Shown here piece after piece: positions 1-8,133 of a DNA stretch of 64,000 nucleotides (position 1 is the stretch's first letter; every line of letters begins with the position of its first letter). A program made the translations under genes and the position numbers. The notes under the pieces are model-generated. The model was not told where the DNA came from. It saw nothing but the letters and a program-made list of their open reading frames with translations, and searched no databases. Origin of the DNA: Streptomyces sindenensis (GTDB lineage Bacteria > Actinomycetota > Actinomycetes > Streptomycetales > Streptomycetaceae). Location: positions 124,001 to 188,000 of the forward strand of contig NZ_BMSG01000010.1 in the NCBI RefSeq assembly GCF_014649035.1, given 5' to 3'.

Positions 1-689
1 CCGACCTCCGCGCGCAGGTACTCCAGGTCGTCCTGGCTCTGCACCTTGTTCCCGACGACCTTCAGGGCGACGCCGAAGTCCCGTGCGTACTCCTTGTACT
101 GGCGGTACACCGATACCCCCTTGCGGGTCGGCTCCGCGACCAGGAACGTCATGTCGAAGCGGGTGAACATGCCCGAGGCGAACGAGTCCGAGCCCGCCGT
201 CATGTCGACCACGACGTACTCGTCCGGGCCGTCGACCAAGTGGTTGAGGCAGAGCTCCACCGCCCCCACCTTGGAGTGGTAGCAGGCGACTCCGAGGTCG
301 GACTCCGTGAAGGGGCCCGTCGCCATCAGCCGAACGTCACCGTCGTCGAGCCGCACCGTACGCGCACAGGCATCGAAGATCGGGTTGTCCTCCCGGACCC
401 GGAGCAGCCGGGAGCCCTCGCCGGGCGGAGTCGTCTTGATCATCGTCTCGGCGGAAGCGATACGGGGGTTGGTGCCCCGCAGATAGTCCTTGATGAGGGG
501 GAGGTGGGCGCCCATGGCGGGCAGCGCGGCGGCTTCCGCGTCGCCCAGCCCGAGGGCGGCCCCCAGGTGCTGGTTGATATCGGCGTCCACGGCGATGACG
601 TGGGCTTCGTTGGCGGCGAGGTGGCGGATGAAGAGCGAGGACAGCGTGGTCTTGCCGCTGCCGCCCTTCCCGACGAAAGCGATCTTCAT
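1..689 (-). CDS. ParA/CooC-like P-loop ATPase (3' end outside window)
   Basis: The ATG is at 687-689 on the minus strand, preceded by AGGTGA. The N-terminus reads MKIAFVGKGGSGKTTLSSLF, a MinD/ParA/CooC type deviant Walker A (GKGGSGKTT, residues 7-15), followed by a VIAVDADIN Walker A' segment. Later VVVDMTAGSDSF is the Walker B region. This family uses ATP to switch partner proteins or to load metal centres; CooC and ArsA/ParA members share this start. It is transcribed divergently from the Fic-like gene at 792, with about 100 bp between them, so shared control is plausible. The C-terminus lies beyond base 1. The substrate is unknown. The family call is firm, the specific role is not. Confidence 0.8.
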   Translation of the reverse strand, partial: MKIAFVGKGGSGKTTLSSLFIRHLAANEAHVIAVDADINQHLGAALGLGDAEAAALPAMGAHLPLIKDYLRGTNPRIASAETMIKTTPPGEGSRLLRVREDNPIFDACARTVRLDDGDVRLMATGPFTESDLGVACYHSKVGAVELCLNHLVDGPDEYVVVDMTAGSDSFASGMFTRFDMTFLVAEPTRKGVSVYRQYKEYARDFGVALKVVGNKVQSQDDLEYLRAEV

Positions 690-791
690 GTTCACCTAGG
701 GTAGTGGGTCGATTGCTTTGCGCAGTCACGGTTCGTGAAGATGGCCACTTGAGGGTGGTCCGGGAGGGGTGGGCGCGTAGCCTCGCTACTT

Positions 792-1616
792 ATGAGTACG
801 ACTGCCTCAGACCCGCTTGCCGCGCTCGGTTCCCTTCCCGGCGTACCCGAAGCCGTGGACTCCGTGCGCAAGGCCGTCGACCGCGTCTACGGCCACCGCG
901 TCATGCGGCGCCGCAGCAATGAGGTCACGGCCGAAGCCGCACTGCGAGGCTCTCGTGGTTCGGCCGCACTGGCCGGTGCCGACTGGAACCTCGAAGAGGT
1001 CCGCCGACGAACCGACTTCAGCGGAGAGGACGAGGCGCGCACCGTCGGTGCGGCGTTGCGACTCACCGCGGAGGCGGGGCAACTCCTTTCCATCTGGCGG
1101 CAGTCGCCGCTGCGGGTGCTGGCCAGGTTGCATCTGGTGGCGGCCGGCGGGGCAGCTCCCGACGACGCGGTGGGGCGTCCGCGCCTGGCGGGTGAAGCCG
1201 TCGACGAGCCGCTGATCGAGGCGCCGCTGCCCGGGGCCGATGAGGTCGCCGGACGGCTCGAAGGTCTCTCGCAGCTGGTCATCGCGGGCGGTAGTGCTCC
1301 CGCCCTGGTCACGGCGGCCGTGGTGCACGGTGAACTGCTGGCGCTGCGCCCGTTCGGTTCGCACAACGGTCTGGTGGCGCGAACGGCCGAGCGCATCGTG
1401 TTGATCGGCAGCGGGCTGGACCCGAAGTCGATCTGCCCGGCCGAGGTGGGTCACGCGGAACAGGGCCGGGCGGCCTACGTCGCGGCGTTCGAGGGCTACA
1501 CGGCCGGCACCCCCGAGGGCATGGCCGCCTGGATCACCCACTGCGGGCGCTCGATCGAGCTGGGCGTACGCGAGTCGACCGCAGTGTGCGAGGCCCTCCA
1601 GCGCGGCGCCGCCTGA
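792..1616 (+). CDS. degenerate Fic-like protein
   Basis: A 274-aa protein starting MSTTASDPLAALG. Around residues 187-199 it has LRPFGSHNGLVAR, which lines up with the Fic core HPFxxGNGRxxR. The catalytic His is Leu, and the GNGR phosphate-binding loop is altered to HNGL. An Ala/Leu-rich helical body surrounds the motif, as expected for a Fic fold. Fic enzymes transfer AMP or other phosphate groups to proteins; with the His missing, this copy may be a binding or regulatory relative. Streptomyces orthologues are often labelled oxidoreductase, but I see no dinucleotide-binding motif. It is divergent from the P-loop ATPase upstream and convergent with the HAD gene downstream. The Fic relation rests on one motif. 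Confidence 0.6.
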   Translation: MSTTASDPLAALGSLPGVPEAVDSVRKAVDRVYGHRVMRRRSNEVTAEAALRGSRGSAALAGADWNLEEVRRRTDFSGEDEARTVGAALRLTAEAGQLLSIWRQSPLRVLARLHLVAAGGAAPDDAVGRPRLAGEAVDEPLIEAPLPGADEVAGRLEGLSQLVIAGGSAPALVTAAVVHGELLALRPFGSHNGLVARTAERIVLIGSGLDPKSICPAEVGHAEQGRAAYVAAFEGYTAGTPEGMAAWITHCGRSIELGVRESTAVCEALQRGAA

Positions 1617-2209
1617 GGTTCCGGCGACGGCCGGTGCGAGAGGCCGCGTTCAAGGGCGATAGTCCGGGTGCAAGGGGGTGACCTGGGCCGAGGGTGATGG
1701 CTGGGGTGCAAGAGGGCGGCCTGAGCCGAGGGTGATGGCTGGGGCGCAATGGGGCGGCCGGGCGCAAAGGAGGCGGCCGGGCACTCAAGGGGGCGGCGGG
1801 TTCCAAGGGCGCGGCCGGGCCCAGGGTGATGATGTGCGGGCGGCTGGCCTGGAAGCGCTGGCCCGGTGCAAGGGTTGCGGCGGTACCGGAGTGCGGTACC
1901 GCCGCTGGCACGTCGGCCCAGTTACCAAGCGTCCTCGTAAGTTGCCCATCAGGTCGGGTACTTTGCCCGTCACCTGGTGCGGCTGGCCCGTATTCGACGG
2001 GTCGACGTCGCGTGGGTGCTCGGCTTTCGTGCGCGGTCCGTGGGGCCGTTCTGCGTACAACAGGTCATCCTCGCGGATGTCCTTGGTCTCGCGGGCCGTT
2101 ATGTCCTTTGTACTCCAGGACCAGGGGAACGGAAACCCCTGGCCCCGCTTCTTTACTTTTAGGTTCAATCAAGGGCGAATCGGGCGGGTTCTGTCGATTG
2201 GGCCATGCT
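1617..2209. other. 593-bp gap between convergent genes, G-rich imperfect repeats
   Basis: No convincing coding sequence lies here. Bases 1670-1830 contain imperfect repeats built on GGGTGATGGCTGGGG and GGGCGGCCGGGC units. The gap lies between two genes that converge, so a bidirectional terminator is expected; the hairpin at 1877-1905 is the best candidate. The part from 1910 to 2200 has no feature I recognise. Confidence 0.5.
1877..1905. terminator. perfect 11-bp hairpin between convergent genes
   Basis: The arms GCGGCGGTACC (1877-1887) and GGTACCGCCGC (1895-1905) are perfectly complementary with a 7-nt loop. There is no U tract, which is common for Streptomyces terminators. The position between the convergent Fic-like and HAD genes supports a terminator role. 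Confidence 0.5.
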
Positions 2210-3055
2210 TCATCCGGGCAGGGCGGCGCCGACGGTGCGGCGGCGGCTGGCGTACCAGACCAGCCCGGCGGTGACGGCCGCCGCGCCGACTGCGGCCGCC
2301 GCCACGAGGGCGGGGCGCGGCGGCATCGAGAAGGCGGGCAGGCGCTGCTTGAGTCGGACCGGGCGGTTGAAGACGAGAATCGGCCACTCGCGAAGGGTCG
2401 CTTCGCGGCGCAGCGCGCGGTCGGGGTTGACCGCGTGCGGGTGGCCGACCGACTCCAGCATGGGTACGTCGGTCGCCGAGTCGCTGTAGGCGTAGCAGCG
2501 CGAAAGGTCGTACCCCTCCGAGACGGCGAGCGCCCTCACGGCCTCGGCCTTGGTGGGGCCGTAGGCGTAGTACTCGATCTCTCCCGTGAAGCAGCCGTCG
2601 TCGCCGACGACCATGCGCGTGGCGACGACCCGGTCGGCGCCGAGCAGTTCGCCGATGGGTTCGACGACTTCGGCACCGGAGGTCGAGACGATGACGACGT
2701 CGCGTCCCGCCGTGTGGTGTTCCTCGATGAGGGTGGCGGCCTCGTCGTAGATGATCGGGTCGATCAGGTCGTGCAGGGTCTCGGCGACGATCTCCTTGAC
2801 CTGCTGGACGTTCCACCCCTTGCAGAGGGCGGAGAGGTATTCGCGCATCCGCTCCATCTGGTCGTGATCGGCGCCTCCGGCGAGGAACACGAACTGTGTG
2901 TACGCGGTGCGCAGTACGGCGCGGCGGTTGATCAGTCCGCCTTGGTAGAAGGACTTGCTGAAGGTCAGCGTCGAAGACTTCGCAATGACCGTCTTGTCCA
3001 GGTCAAAGAAGGCTGCTGTGCGCGGCGAGAAGCAGTTTTCCACAACGCTGAGCAT
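2210..3055 (-). CDS. HAD-IB family phosphatase with C-terminal membrane anchor
   Basis: A 281-aa protein of the SerB-like HAD-IB subfamily. Motif I is AAFFDLDKTVI (residues 14-24, nucleophile and acid/base Asp pair), motif II is VIVSTSGAEV with its conserved Ser, and motif III/IV is YAYSDSATDVPML near residues 210-222 with acidic Mg-binding residues. A hydrophobic stretch followed by RRR (about residues 246-270) predicts a C-terminal membrane anchor. Family members dephosphorylate phosphoserine or similar small phosphomonoesters; the substrate here is not evident. It is divergent from the Tad operon and convergent with the Fic-like gene. The ATG at 3053-3055 precedes a well-conserved N-terminus. 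Confidence 0.85.
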   Translation of the reverse strand: MLSVVENCFSPRTAAFFDLDKTVIAKSSTLTFSKSFYQGGLINRRAVLRTAYTQFVFLAGGADHDQMERMREYLSALCKGWNVQQVKEIVAETLHDLIDPIIYDEAATLIEEHHTAGRDVVIVSTSGAEVVEPIGELLGADRVVATRMVVGDDGCFTGEIEYYAYGPTKAEAVRALAVSEGYDLSRCYAYSDSATDVPMLESVGHPHAVNPDRALRREATLREWPILVFNRPVRLKQRLPAFSMPPRPALVAAAAVGAAAVTAGLVWYASRRRTVGAALPG

Positions 3056-3190
3056 AGGTGCCCACCATTCGGCGTAAACTCCGGCGCGTGGGTTTGCCTG
3101 AGAAGGGCCTCGGGTACACCATGGAAGTCACGGATCGTTCGCGACCGTGCTAACCCGGTCCGACTCCTCCCCCCCCGAGTCGGCCGTGGG

Positions 3191-3225
3191 GACGACCCCC
3201 GCTCTCCCCCCCGGCGGGGGTCGTC
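3191..3225. other. perfect 12-bp hairpin in divergent intergenic region
   Basis: The arms GACGACCCCCGC (3191-3202) and GCGGGGGTCGTC (3214-3225) pair perfectly around an 11-nt C-rich loop. The hairpin sits between the HAD gene (minus) and ssd (plus), so it is unlikely to terminate either coding transcript. It may be an attenuator or the end of a short leader or small RNA; nothing in the sequence decides this. Confidence 0.4.
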
Positions 3226-3381
3226 GCATGTCCGGACGCGTTTTAGGGGTGGAAACCACCTTATGTCTCCCGTCTGGCCGTCATCGGCCTGATCGTGTGA
3301 GCCGACCTTCGCGCGACTCGTCTCGTCACAGTGTGTAGCCAAGAGGCTGCGCTCCGGAAGTCGCTGGTATGGGTGACGAAG

Positions 3382-3428
3382 TTATTCACAACCCCGGGGT
3401 TGTCCACAGTTTTTCATCAAGATCCACA
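3382..3428. promoter_or_regulatory. cluster of DnaA-box-like 9-mers upstream of ssd
   Basis: Three 9-mers end in the CACA/CCACA core. TTGTCCACA at 3400-3408 is identical to the preferred Streptomyces DnaA box. TTATTCACA lies at 3382-3390 and AGATCCACA at 3420-3428. The stretch is AT-rich for this genome and lies 130-175 bp before the ssd start. It is probably part of the ssd/tad promoter region; DnaA binding is inferred only. Confidence 0.4.
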
Positions 3429-3556
3429 TGTTTTTCCGTGGTGCTGCACGTTGATTCCACCCGCGAAGTCCGCGGGTGCCGGAATCGCGCATCTCGGAAA
3501 CGCCCGAGAACACCGCGAACCGCACTGAAGGGGCAGTGAGAAGGGGGGCGGAGATC

Positions 3557-4693
3557 GTGGCTGGATCCCTCGCAGGAGAAGAGGCGGCGGCCGTCGGCGG
3601 GCGGCGCGGAGGCCCGCTGATCGTGACGGAGGACGTGGAACTGCTGGACGACCTGCTGCGGCTGTGCGCGGCGGCCGGTGCCGAGCCGGAGGTCCATCAC
3701 GGGCCGCCCGGGCGTCGTGGCAGCTGGGAGCGGGCTCCGATGGTGCTGGTGGGCGACGACGCCGCCGCGCGATGCCGGGGCGCCGGCCGGAGGAAGGGGG
3801 TGATGCTGGTCGGCCGGGACCAGGACGACCCGGACGTCTGGCGCCGGGCGGTGGAGATCGGGGCCGAGTACGTGCTGCGGTTGCCCGATTCCGAGGGCTG
3901 GCTCGTCGATCAGATCGCCAACGCCGCGGAGGGTGTGGGGCGGCCCGCGCTCACCGTCGGCGTGCTGGGTGGCCGGGGCGGCTCCGGCGCATCGACGCTG
4001 GCCTGCGCCCTTGCCGTGAGTGCGGCGAGGTCCGGTCGGCGGACGATGCTGATCGACGCCGACCCGCTGGGAGGCGGCATCGACGTCCTGCTCGGCGGCG
4101 AACGGGCCGAGGGCCTGCGGTGGCCGGATTTCGCGCAGTTGAAGGGGCGGCTCGGGGGCGGAGCCCTTGAGGACTCGCTGCCCGCGCTCCACGGGCTGCG
4201 GGTGCTGAGCTGGGGACGCGACGACGAGGTGGTGATCCCGCCGCAGGCGATGCGGGCGGTGCTCGCCGCCGCGCGTCGGCTCGGCGGAGCGGTGGTCGTG
4301 GATCTTCCGCGCCGGGTCGACGAGGGAGTCGCCGAAGCCCTGGCCCAACTCGATCTCGGCCTGCTCGTGGTGCCGGGCGAACTGCGTGCGGTGGCGGCGG
4401 CCAAGCGCGTCGCGTCCACAGCCGGCATGGTGCTGGACGACCTGCGGGTGGTGCCCCGGGGCCCGTATGCGTCGGGGCTGGACGGGCGGTGGGTCTCCCG
4501 GGCCATCGGCCTTCCACTCGTCGGTGAACTCCCCTGGGAACCAGGTCTTCTGGACTCCCAGGACGACGGCACCCCGCCCGGCGGCAACGCCCGGAGCTCT
4601 CTGGCCCGGTTCTGCGCGGCCTTCTGGGACCAGGTGGCGGCAGCGGGAGACACGAGCCCCGTGGCCGGCCCGCCCGGAGGAGGAACGGCATGA
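3557..4693 (+). CDS. ssd: CpaE-like septum site-determining protein Ssd
   Basis: A CpaE/MinD-like protein of 378 aa from the chosen GTG at 3557, which is preceded by GGGCGGAG. In-frame alternatives are GTG 3536 and ATG 3476. The N-terminal half (GGPLIVTEDVELLDDLLRLC) resembles a receiver-like domain. The C-terminal half has a P-loop-like GVLGGRGGSGAST near residue 138 and MLIDADPLGGGID as the second ATP motif. The usual P-loop Lys is replaced by Ala in GSGAST. In actinobacteria this family sits at the head of the Tad pilus operon and is annotated as affecting septum placement. It is translationally coupled to tadA by the ATGA overlap at 4690. Confidence 0.85.
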   Translation: MAGSLAGEEAAAVGGRRGGPLIVTEDVELLDDLLRLCAAAGAEPEVHHGPPGRRGSWERAPMVLVGDDAAARCRGAGRRKGVMLVGRDQDDPDVWRRAVEIGAEYVLRLPDSEGWLVDQIANAAEGVGRPALTVGVLGGRGGSGASTLACALAVSAARSGRRTMLIDADPLGGGIDVLLGGERAEGLRWPDFAQLKGRLGGGALEDSLPALHGLRVLSWGRDDEVVIPPQAMRAVLAAARRLGGAVVVDLPRRVDEGVAEALAQLDLGLLVVPGELRAVAAAKRVASTAGMVLDDLRVVPRGPYASGLDGRWVSRAIGLPLVGELPWEPGLLDSQDDGTPPGGNARSSLARFCAAFWDQVAAAGDTSPVAGPPGGGTA

Positions 4694-5838
4694 CGGACGA
4701 AATGCTCGACGCCGTACGTCAGCGGCTGGCACGCAGCGGTGCCGCTCCCACCCCGGCCGGAGTGGCCGCCGCCCTGCGGGCCCAAGGGCGGCTGCTGGGG
4801 GACGCCGAGGTGCTCGGAGCGGCGGAGGAACTGCGTGGTGAACTCGTCGGCACGGGAGTCCTGGAGCCGTTGCTCGCGGATCCGGAGGTGACCGATGTGC
4901 TGGTGTCCGCACCGGACCGGGTGTGGGTGGACAGGGGCGGCGGGCTCCAGCTGACGGGCGTCACCTTCCCGGACGCGGCGGCTGTCCGCAGGCTGGCCCA
5001 GCGTCTCGCGGCGGTGGCCGGCAGGCGGCTGGACGACGCACGGCCCTGGGTGGACGCACGACTGCCCGACGGCACACGGATGCACGCGGTGCTGCCCCCG
5101 GTGGCAGTCGCCTCGACCTGCCTCTCCCTGCGCGTGGTACGGCCGCGGGCTTTCTCGCTCGCGGAGTTGGTGGACGCGGGCACGGTGCCGCCGGGCGGCG
5201 ACCGGATCCTGCGGGCCCTGGTGGAAGCCCGGATCTCCTATGTGATCAGCGGAGGCACCGGGGCGGGCAAGACGACGCTTCTCTCCAGCCTGCTGGGCGC
5301 GGTCGGAGTGCACGAGCGGATCGTGCTCGCCGAGGACTCCGCCGAACTGCGACCGGACCATCCGCATGTCGTCCGCCTGGAGTCCCGCCCGGCCAACCAG
5401 GAGGGCGCGGGCCGCGTGACCTTGCGCGATCTGGTGCGGCAGGCGCTGCGCATGCGGCCCGACCGGCTGGTGGTCGGCGAGGTGCGCGGAGCTGAAGTCA
5501 CCGAGCTGCTGGCCGCTTTGAACACCGGACACGAAGGAGGATGTGGCACCGTTCACGCGAATGCCGCCGAGCACGTCCCCGCCCGGCTGGAGGCCCTGGG
5601 CACCGCGGCCGGCCTCGACCGGGTCGCCCTGCACAGCCAGTTGGCGGCCGCCCTCTCCGTCGTCGTCCATCTCGTACGGGATCGCGCGGGGCAGCGACGC
5701 GTCGCCGAGGTGCACGTCCTGGAACGGGATGCCGCGGGGCTCGTCTTCACGGTCCCGGCCCTGAGCTGGGGCGTCGGCGGTTTCGTTCCGGAGCGGGGCT
5801 GGGAACGGCTGCGGTCGCTGATCGGCGGTGCGCTGTGA
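4690..5838 (+). CDS. tadA: TadA/CpaF-type secretion ATPase
   Basis: A 382-aa hexameric ATPase of the type II/IV secretion superfamily, the motor that assembles Tad/Flp pili at the inner face of the membrane. Walker A is SGGTGAGKTTL (about residues 187-197). The Asp box region is VLAEDSAELRP, Walker B is RLVVGEVRG, and the His box region is EGGCGTVHANAAEHV. The N-terminal part (VTDVLVSAPDRVWVDRGG) is the typical CpaF N-domain. The start overlaps the ssd stop as ATGA, and the stop overlaps the tadB GTG, so expression is coupled. The length is normal for actinobacterial TadA. The assembled pilus may not form in this strain because the pilin gene is interrupted downstream. Confidence 0.93.
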   Translation: MTDEMLDAVRQRLARSGAAPTPAGVAAALRAQGRLLGDAEVLGAAEELRGELVGTGVLEPLLADPEVTDVLVSAPDRVWVDRGGGLQLTGVTFPDAAAVRRLAQRLAAVAGRRLDDARPWVDARLPDGTRMHAVLPPVAVASTCLSLRVVRPRAFSLAELVDAGTVPPGGDRILRALVEARISYVISGGTGAGKTTLLSSLLGAVGVHERIVLAEDSAELRPDHPHVVRLESRPANQEGAGRVTLRDLVRQALRMRPDRLVVGEVRGAEVTELLAALNTGHEGGCGTVHANAAEHVPARLEALGTAAGLDRVALHSQLAAALSVVVHLVRDRAGQRRVAEVHVLERDAAGLVFTVPALSWGVGGFVPERGWERLRSLIGGAL

Positions 5839-6797
5839 CGGCGATGGCGACGGTTGCTGCGACGACAGCGACTGCTACGACAGCGGTGACATCGGCGTAT
5901 GCGGCCCACGCGGCGGCTCTCTGTGCGGGATCAGCGGTGTGGCTCGCGATGATGCGCGCCCCGGGCGCGCGGCGGGCGCGGGTGCTGTTCGTGGACGCGC
6001 CGCCCGAGCCGCGCCGGTCGTGGAGCTGGTGGTCGCGTCTGATCAAGGCCTGGGGACGCGTGATCGAGACGGCCAGAGAGCGTCGGGAGTGGTGGTGCGT
6101 CCCCGGCGCGGTCCTGCTCGCGGTGCTGGGGAGTTCGGTGCTGCTTCTGGTCGCGGGAGCCGTTGCGGTCCCTTTGGTACGCCGATGGCTGCGGAGGCGG
6201 GCCGGAGCGCGGGAGGCCGAGAGAGGAGCGATCGCGGTCGTGGCGCTGTGCGGAGCCGTGGTCGGGGAGTTACGGGCCGGTCGGGAGCCGGGGCAGGCGT
6301 TGTCGGTCGCGCTGCGAGAAGGCATCGCGGAGGAGGGGCCTGCGGCGACGACCGCTGCCGGCAGCAGGCTGGGGGAGGCGGAGGCCGCGGTGCTGGCGGC
6401 GGCACGGTTCGGCGGTGATGTGCCGGCCGCGCTGCGGCGGGCGGCGGAGGGCCCGGGGATGGGCGGCCTGTCCGGGATGGCCGCGTGCTGGCGGGTGGCC
6501 GTGGACGGCGGGGCGGGCCTGGCGGCCGGGCTGGAGCGTCTGGAGGCCGCGCTGCGGGAGGACCGGCGCAGAAGGGAAGAGTTGCGCGCCCAGCTGGCGG
6601 GGGCGTGGTCGACGGTCGTGGTCCTGGCGCTGCTCCCCGTCGCGGGTCTGGGGTTGGGTGCGGCCCTCGGCGCCGAGCCCTTGCGCGTACTGCTGCACAC
6701 CCCGGGCGGTCTTGCCTGTCTGGCGGTGGGTTCGTTCCTGGAGGCGGCCGGGCTGTTCTGGGCCCGCCGGATCGTGCGGGGAGGCGAGGCGGTGTGA
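5835..6797 (+). CDS. tadB: TadB-like membrane platform protein
   Basis: A type II secretion F-domain protein of about 320 aa. I chose GTG 5835 because it overlaps the tadA stop (GTGA); ATG 5844 is an alternative. Hydrophobic segments near residues 15-35 and 95-118, plus a C-terminal pair (VVVLALLPVAGLGLGAALG and LACLAVGSFLEAAGLFW), flank a cytoplasmic helical region. This matches the T2SF fold that forms the inner-membrane platform with TadC. It likely anchors the TadA motor. The stop overlaps the tadC start. Assignment is by hydrophobicity pattern and gene order. Confidence 0.85.
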   Translation: MTAMATVAATTATATTAVTSAYAAHAAALCAGSAVWLAMMRAPGARRARVLFVDAPPEPRRSWSWWSRLIKAWGRVIETARERREWWCVPGAVLLAVLGSSVLLLVAGAVAVPLVRRWLRRRAGAREAERGAIAVVALCGAVVGELRAGREPGQALSVALREGIAEEGPAATTAAGSRLGEAEAAVLAAARFGGDVPAALRRAAEGPGMGGLSGMAACWRVAVDGGAGLAAGLERLEAALREDRRRREELRAQLAGAWSTVVVLALLPVAGLGLGAALGAEPLRVLLHTPGGLACLAVGSFLEAAGLFWARRIVRGGEAV

Positions 6798-7633
6798 ACG
6801 GGGTGGGCGGAGAAGTTCTCCACAGCCTGGGGATGGCGGCGGCGTTGGGGGCGGCGGCGCAGGTGGCGGCGGTGATCGCCGTCAGATATCGGAAGCGGGC
6901 GGTCCGTGGGCGGGGCGCGCAACTGCTGGGGATGGACGCGGCCTCCCGGTCCGGCTGGCGGGACCGGCTGATCGCGCGGCTCCGGTCGAGCGGTGATCCG
7001 GGCCGTTCCGAGGCCGTGCGGCGGTTGGCGGCTCCGGGTGGGGCCTGGCTGACCGGGTGGATCCTGGTCGGCGGTGTGCTGGGCTGCGCGGTCGGGGTTG
7101 CCGCGGCGTACGGGACGTGGCGGTGGCAGCGAACCCGCCCCCGTGGCCGCCCCGGTCACAGCCCTCCGGAGCACGCAGCGATCGCCGGGCAGCTTCCCCT
7201 GGCCGCGGATCTGCTGGCCGCCTGTGTCGCGGTCGGGGCCGGTCCCCGGGAGGCGGCCGAGGAGGTGGGCCGGTCCATCGGCGGCCCGGTCGGGGACCGG
7301 CTCGCCCGAACCGCCGTCGAGATCCGTCTCGGTGGCGAACCGGCCGAGGCGTGGGGCCGGTTCGGGGAGATACCGGGTGCGGGGCCGCTGGCCCGCTGTC
7401 TGTACCGGGCGGGCGCGACGGGGGCCCCGGCGGCGGATCCCATCGCCAGGCTGGCCGCGTCGATACGCGCCGAGCGAGCCGCCGCCGCGGTGTCGCGGGC
7501 GCAACGGGCCGGAGTGTTGATCACCGCGCCGGTCGGCCTCTGCTTCCTCCCCGCCTTCCTGGCGGTCGGGGTGGCGCCGGTGATCATCGGCCTGGCCGGC
7601 GACCTGCTCGCGACCGGCGGCCCGGGCCGGTGA
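6794..7633 (+). CDS. tadC: TadC-like membrane platform protein
   Basis: A 279-aa T2SF-domain protein beginning at GTG 6794, which overlaps the tadB stop as GTGA. Hydrophobic helices occur near the N-terminus (LGMAAALGAAAQVAAVIAV), at about residues 80-105 (WLTGWILVGGVLGCAVGVAAA) and at the C-terminus (LITAPVGLCFLPAFLAVGVAP). The intervening region (LPLAADLLAACVAVGAGP ... RLGGEPAEAWGRFGEIPG) is the conserved T2SF segment. It forms the pilus platform with TadB. It is the last intact gene before the pilin locus; 150 bp with no other gene separate it from the pilin start. Confidence 0.85.
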   Translation: MNGVGGEVLHSLGMAAALGAAAQVAAVIAVRYRKRAVRGRGAQLLGMDAASRSGWRDRLIARLRSSGDPGRSEAVRRLAAPGGAWLTGWILVGGVLGCAVGVAAAYGTWRWQRTRPRGRPGHSPPEHAAIAGQLPLAADLLAACVAVGAGPREAAEEVGRSIGGPVGDRLARTAVEIRLGGEPAEAWGRFGEIPGAGPLARCLYRAGATGAPAADPIARLAASIRAERAAAAVSRAQRAGVLITAPVGLCFLPAFLAVGVAPVIIGLAGDLLATGGPGR

Positions 7634-7788
7634 GGCTGTGTGCGGTCCGTGGCCGACGGCTGCCGATGGGCGCTGACAGTTGCCGACGGATGCCGGTCGA
7701 TCGTTCTTGTCGGTCATTCAATTTCGCTTTCAATCGAGGGTGTTCCGTTCGGGCACCCGCTCGTCATCAATGCTCATCGGGGGATGAA

Positions 7789-7959
7789 ATGGGAACGAAG
7801 TTCTGGGACCGCGCCGTCGGTGCTCTGGGCCGGAGGCGGCCAATCAAGGGGGCGCCGGACCGGCGGGCGAAGTGGTCCGCGTGGTGGGCGGGTCGGCTCG
7901 AACGGTCCGACCGGGGGATGACCACCTCCGAGTACGCGGTGGGAACGAGGATTATCTAG
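7789..7959 (+). pseudogene. 5' part of disrupted DUF4244 Flp-like pilin gene
   Basis: The ATG at 7789 starts MGTKFWDRAVGALGRRR and continues to DRGMTTSEYAVGT, the start of the Flp-type pilin helix. After GGAACG (7942-7947) the sequence changes to AGG ATT ATC TAG, ending the protein at 56 residues. The missing helix is found in frame at 23714-23821 (IAACAFAAVLYKVV...). The gene has therefore been split by the mobile element at about 7948. In intact form it would encode a small pilin with a basic leader and a single membrane helix, the expected substrate of the TadABC machinery. The truncated product lacks that helix and should not assemble. Confidence 0.9.
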
Positions 7960-8133
7960 GGGTGTCAAGTCTTTCCGCAGTTCATCGCCCACTAGATGGT
8001 TCAGTCACATGAGGCACGAGGACGCGAGCGAGAGTCCCGTGTGTCCGCATTTACGTCTAGTTGAGATTATGGTGGCCTTGCGGATCACGAGGAGTGCGAC
8101 CGGCAGGTCCTGCAAGACGGAGGGTCGTCACTG

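Noticed and set aside
337..729. 130-codon minus-strand frame at the left edge
   Set aside because: Out of frame with the P-loop ATPase beginning at 689, whose motifs are unmistakable.
1826..3292. 488-codon plus-strand frame through the HAD gene
   Set aside because: Overlaps the HAD phosphatase, which has full motifs on the minus strand; no ribosome-binding site.
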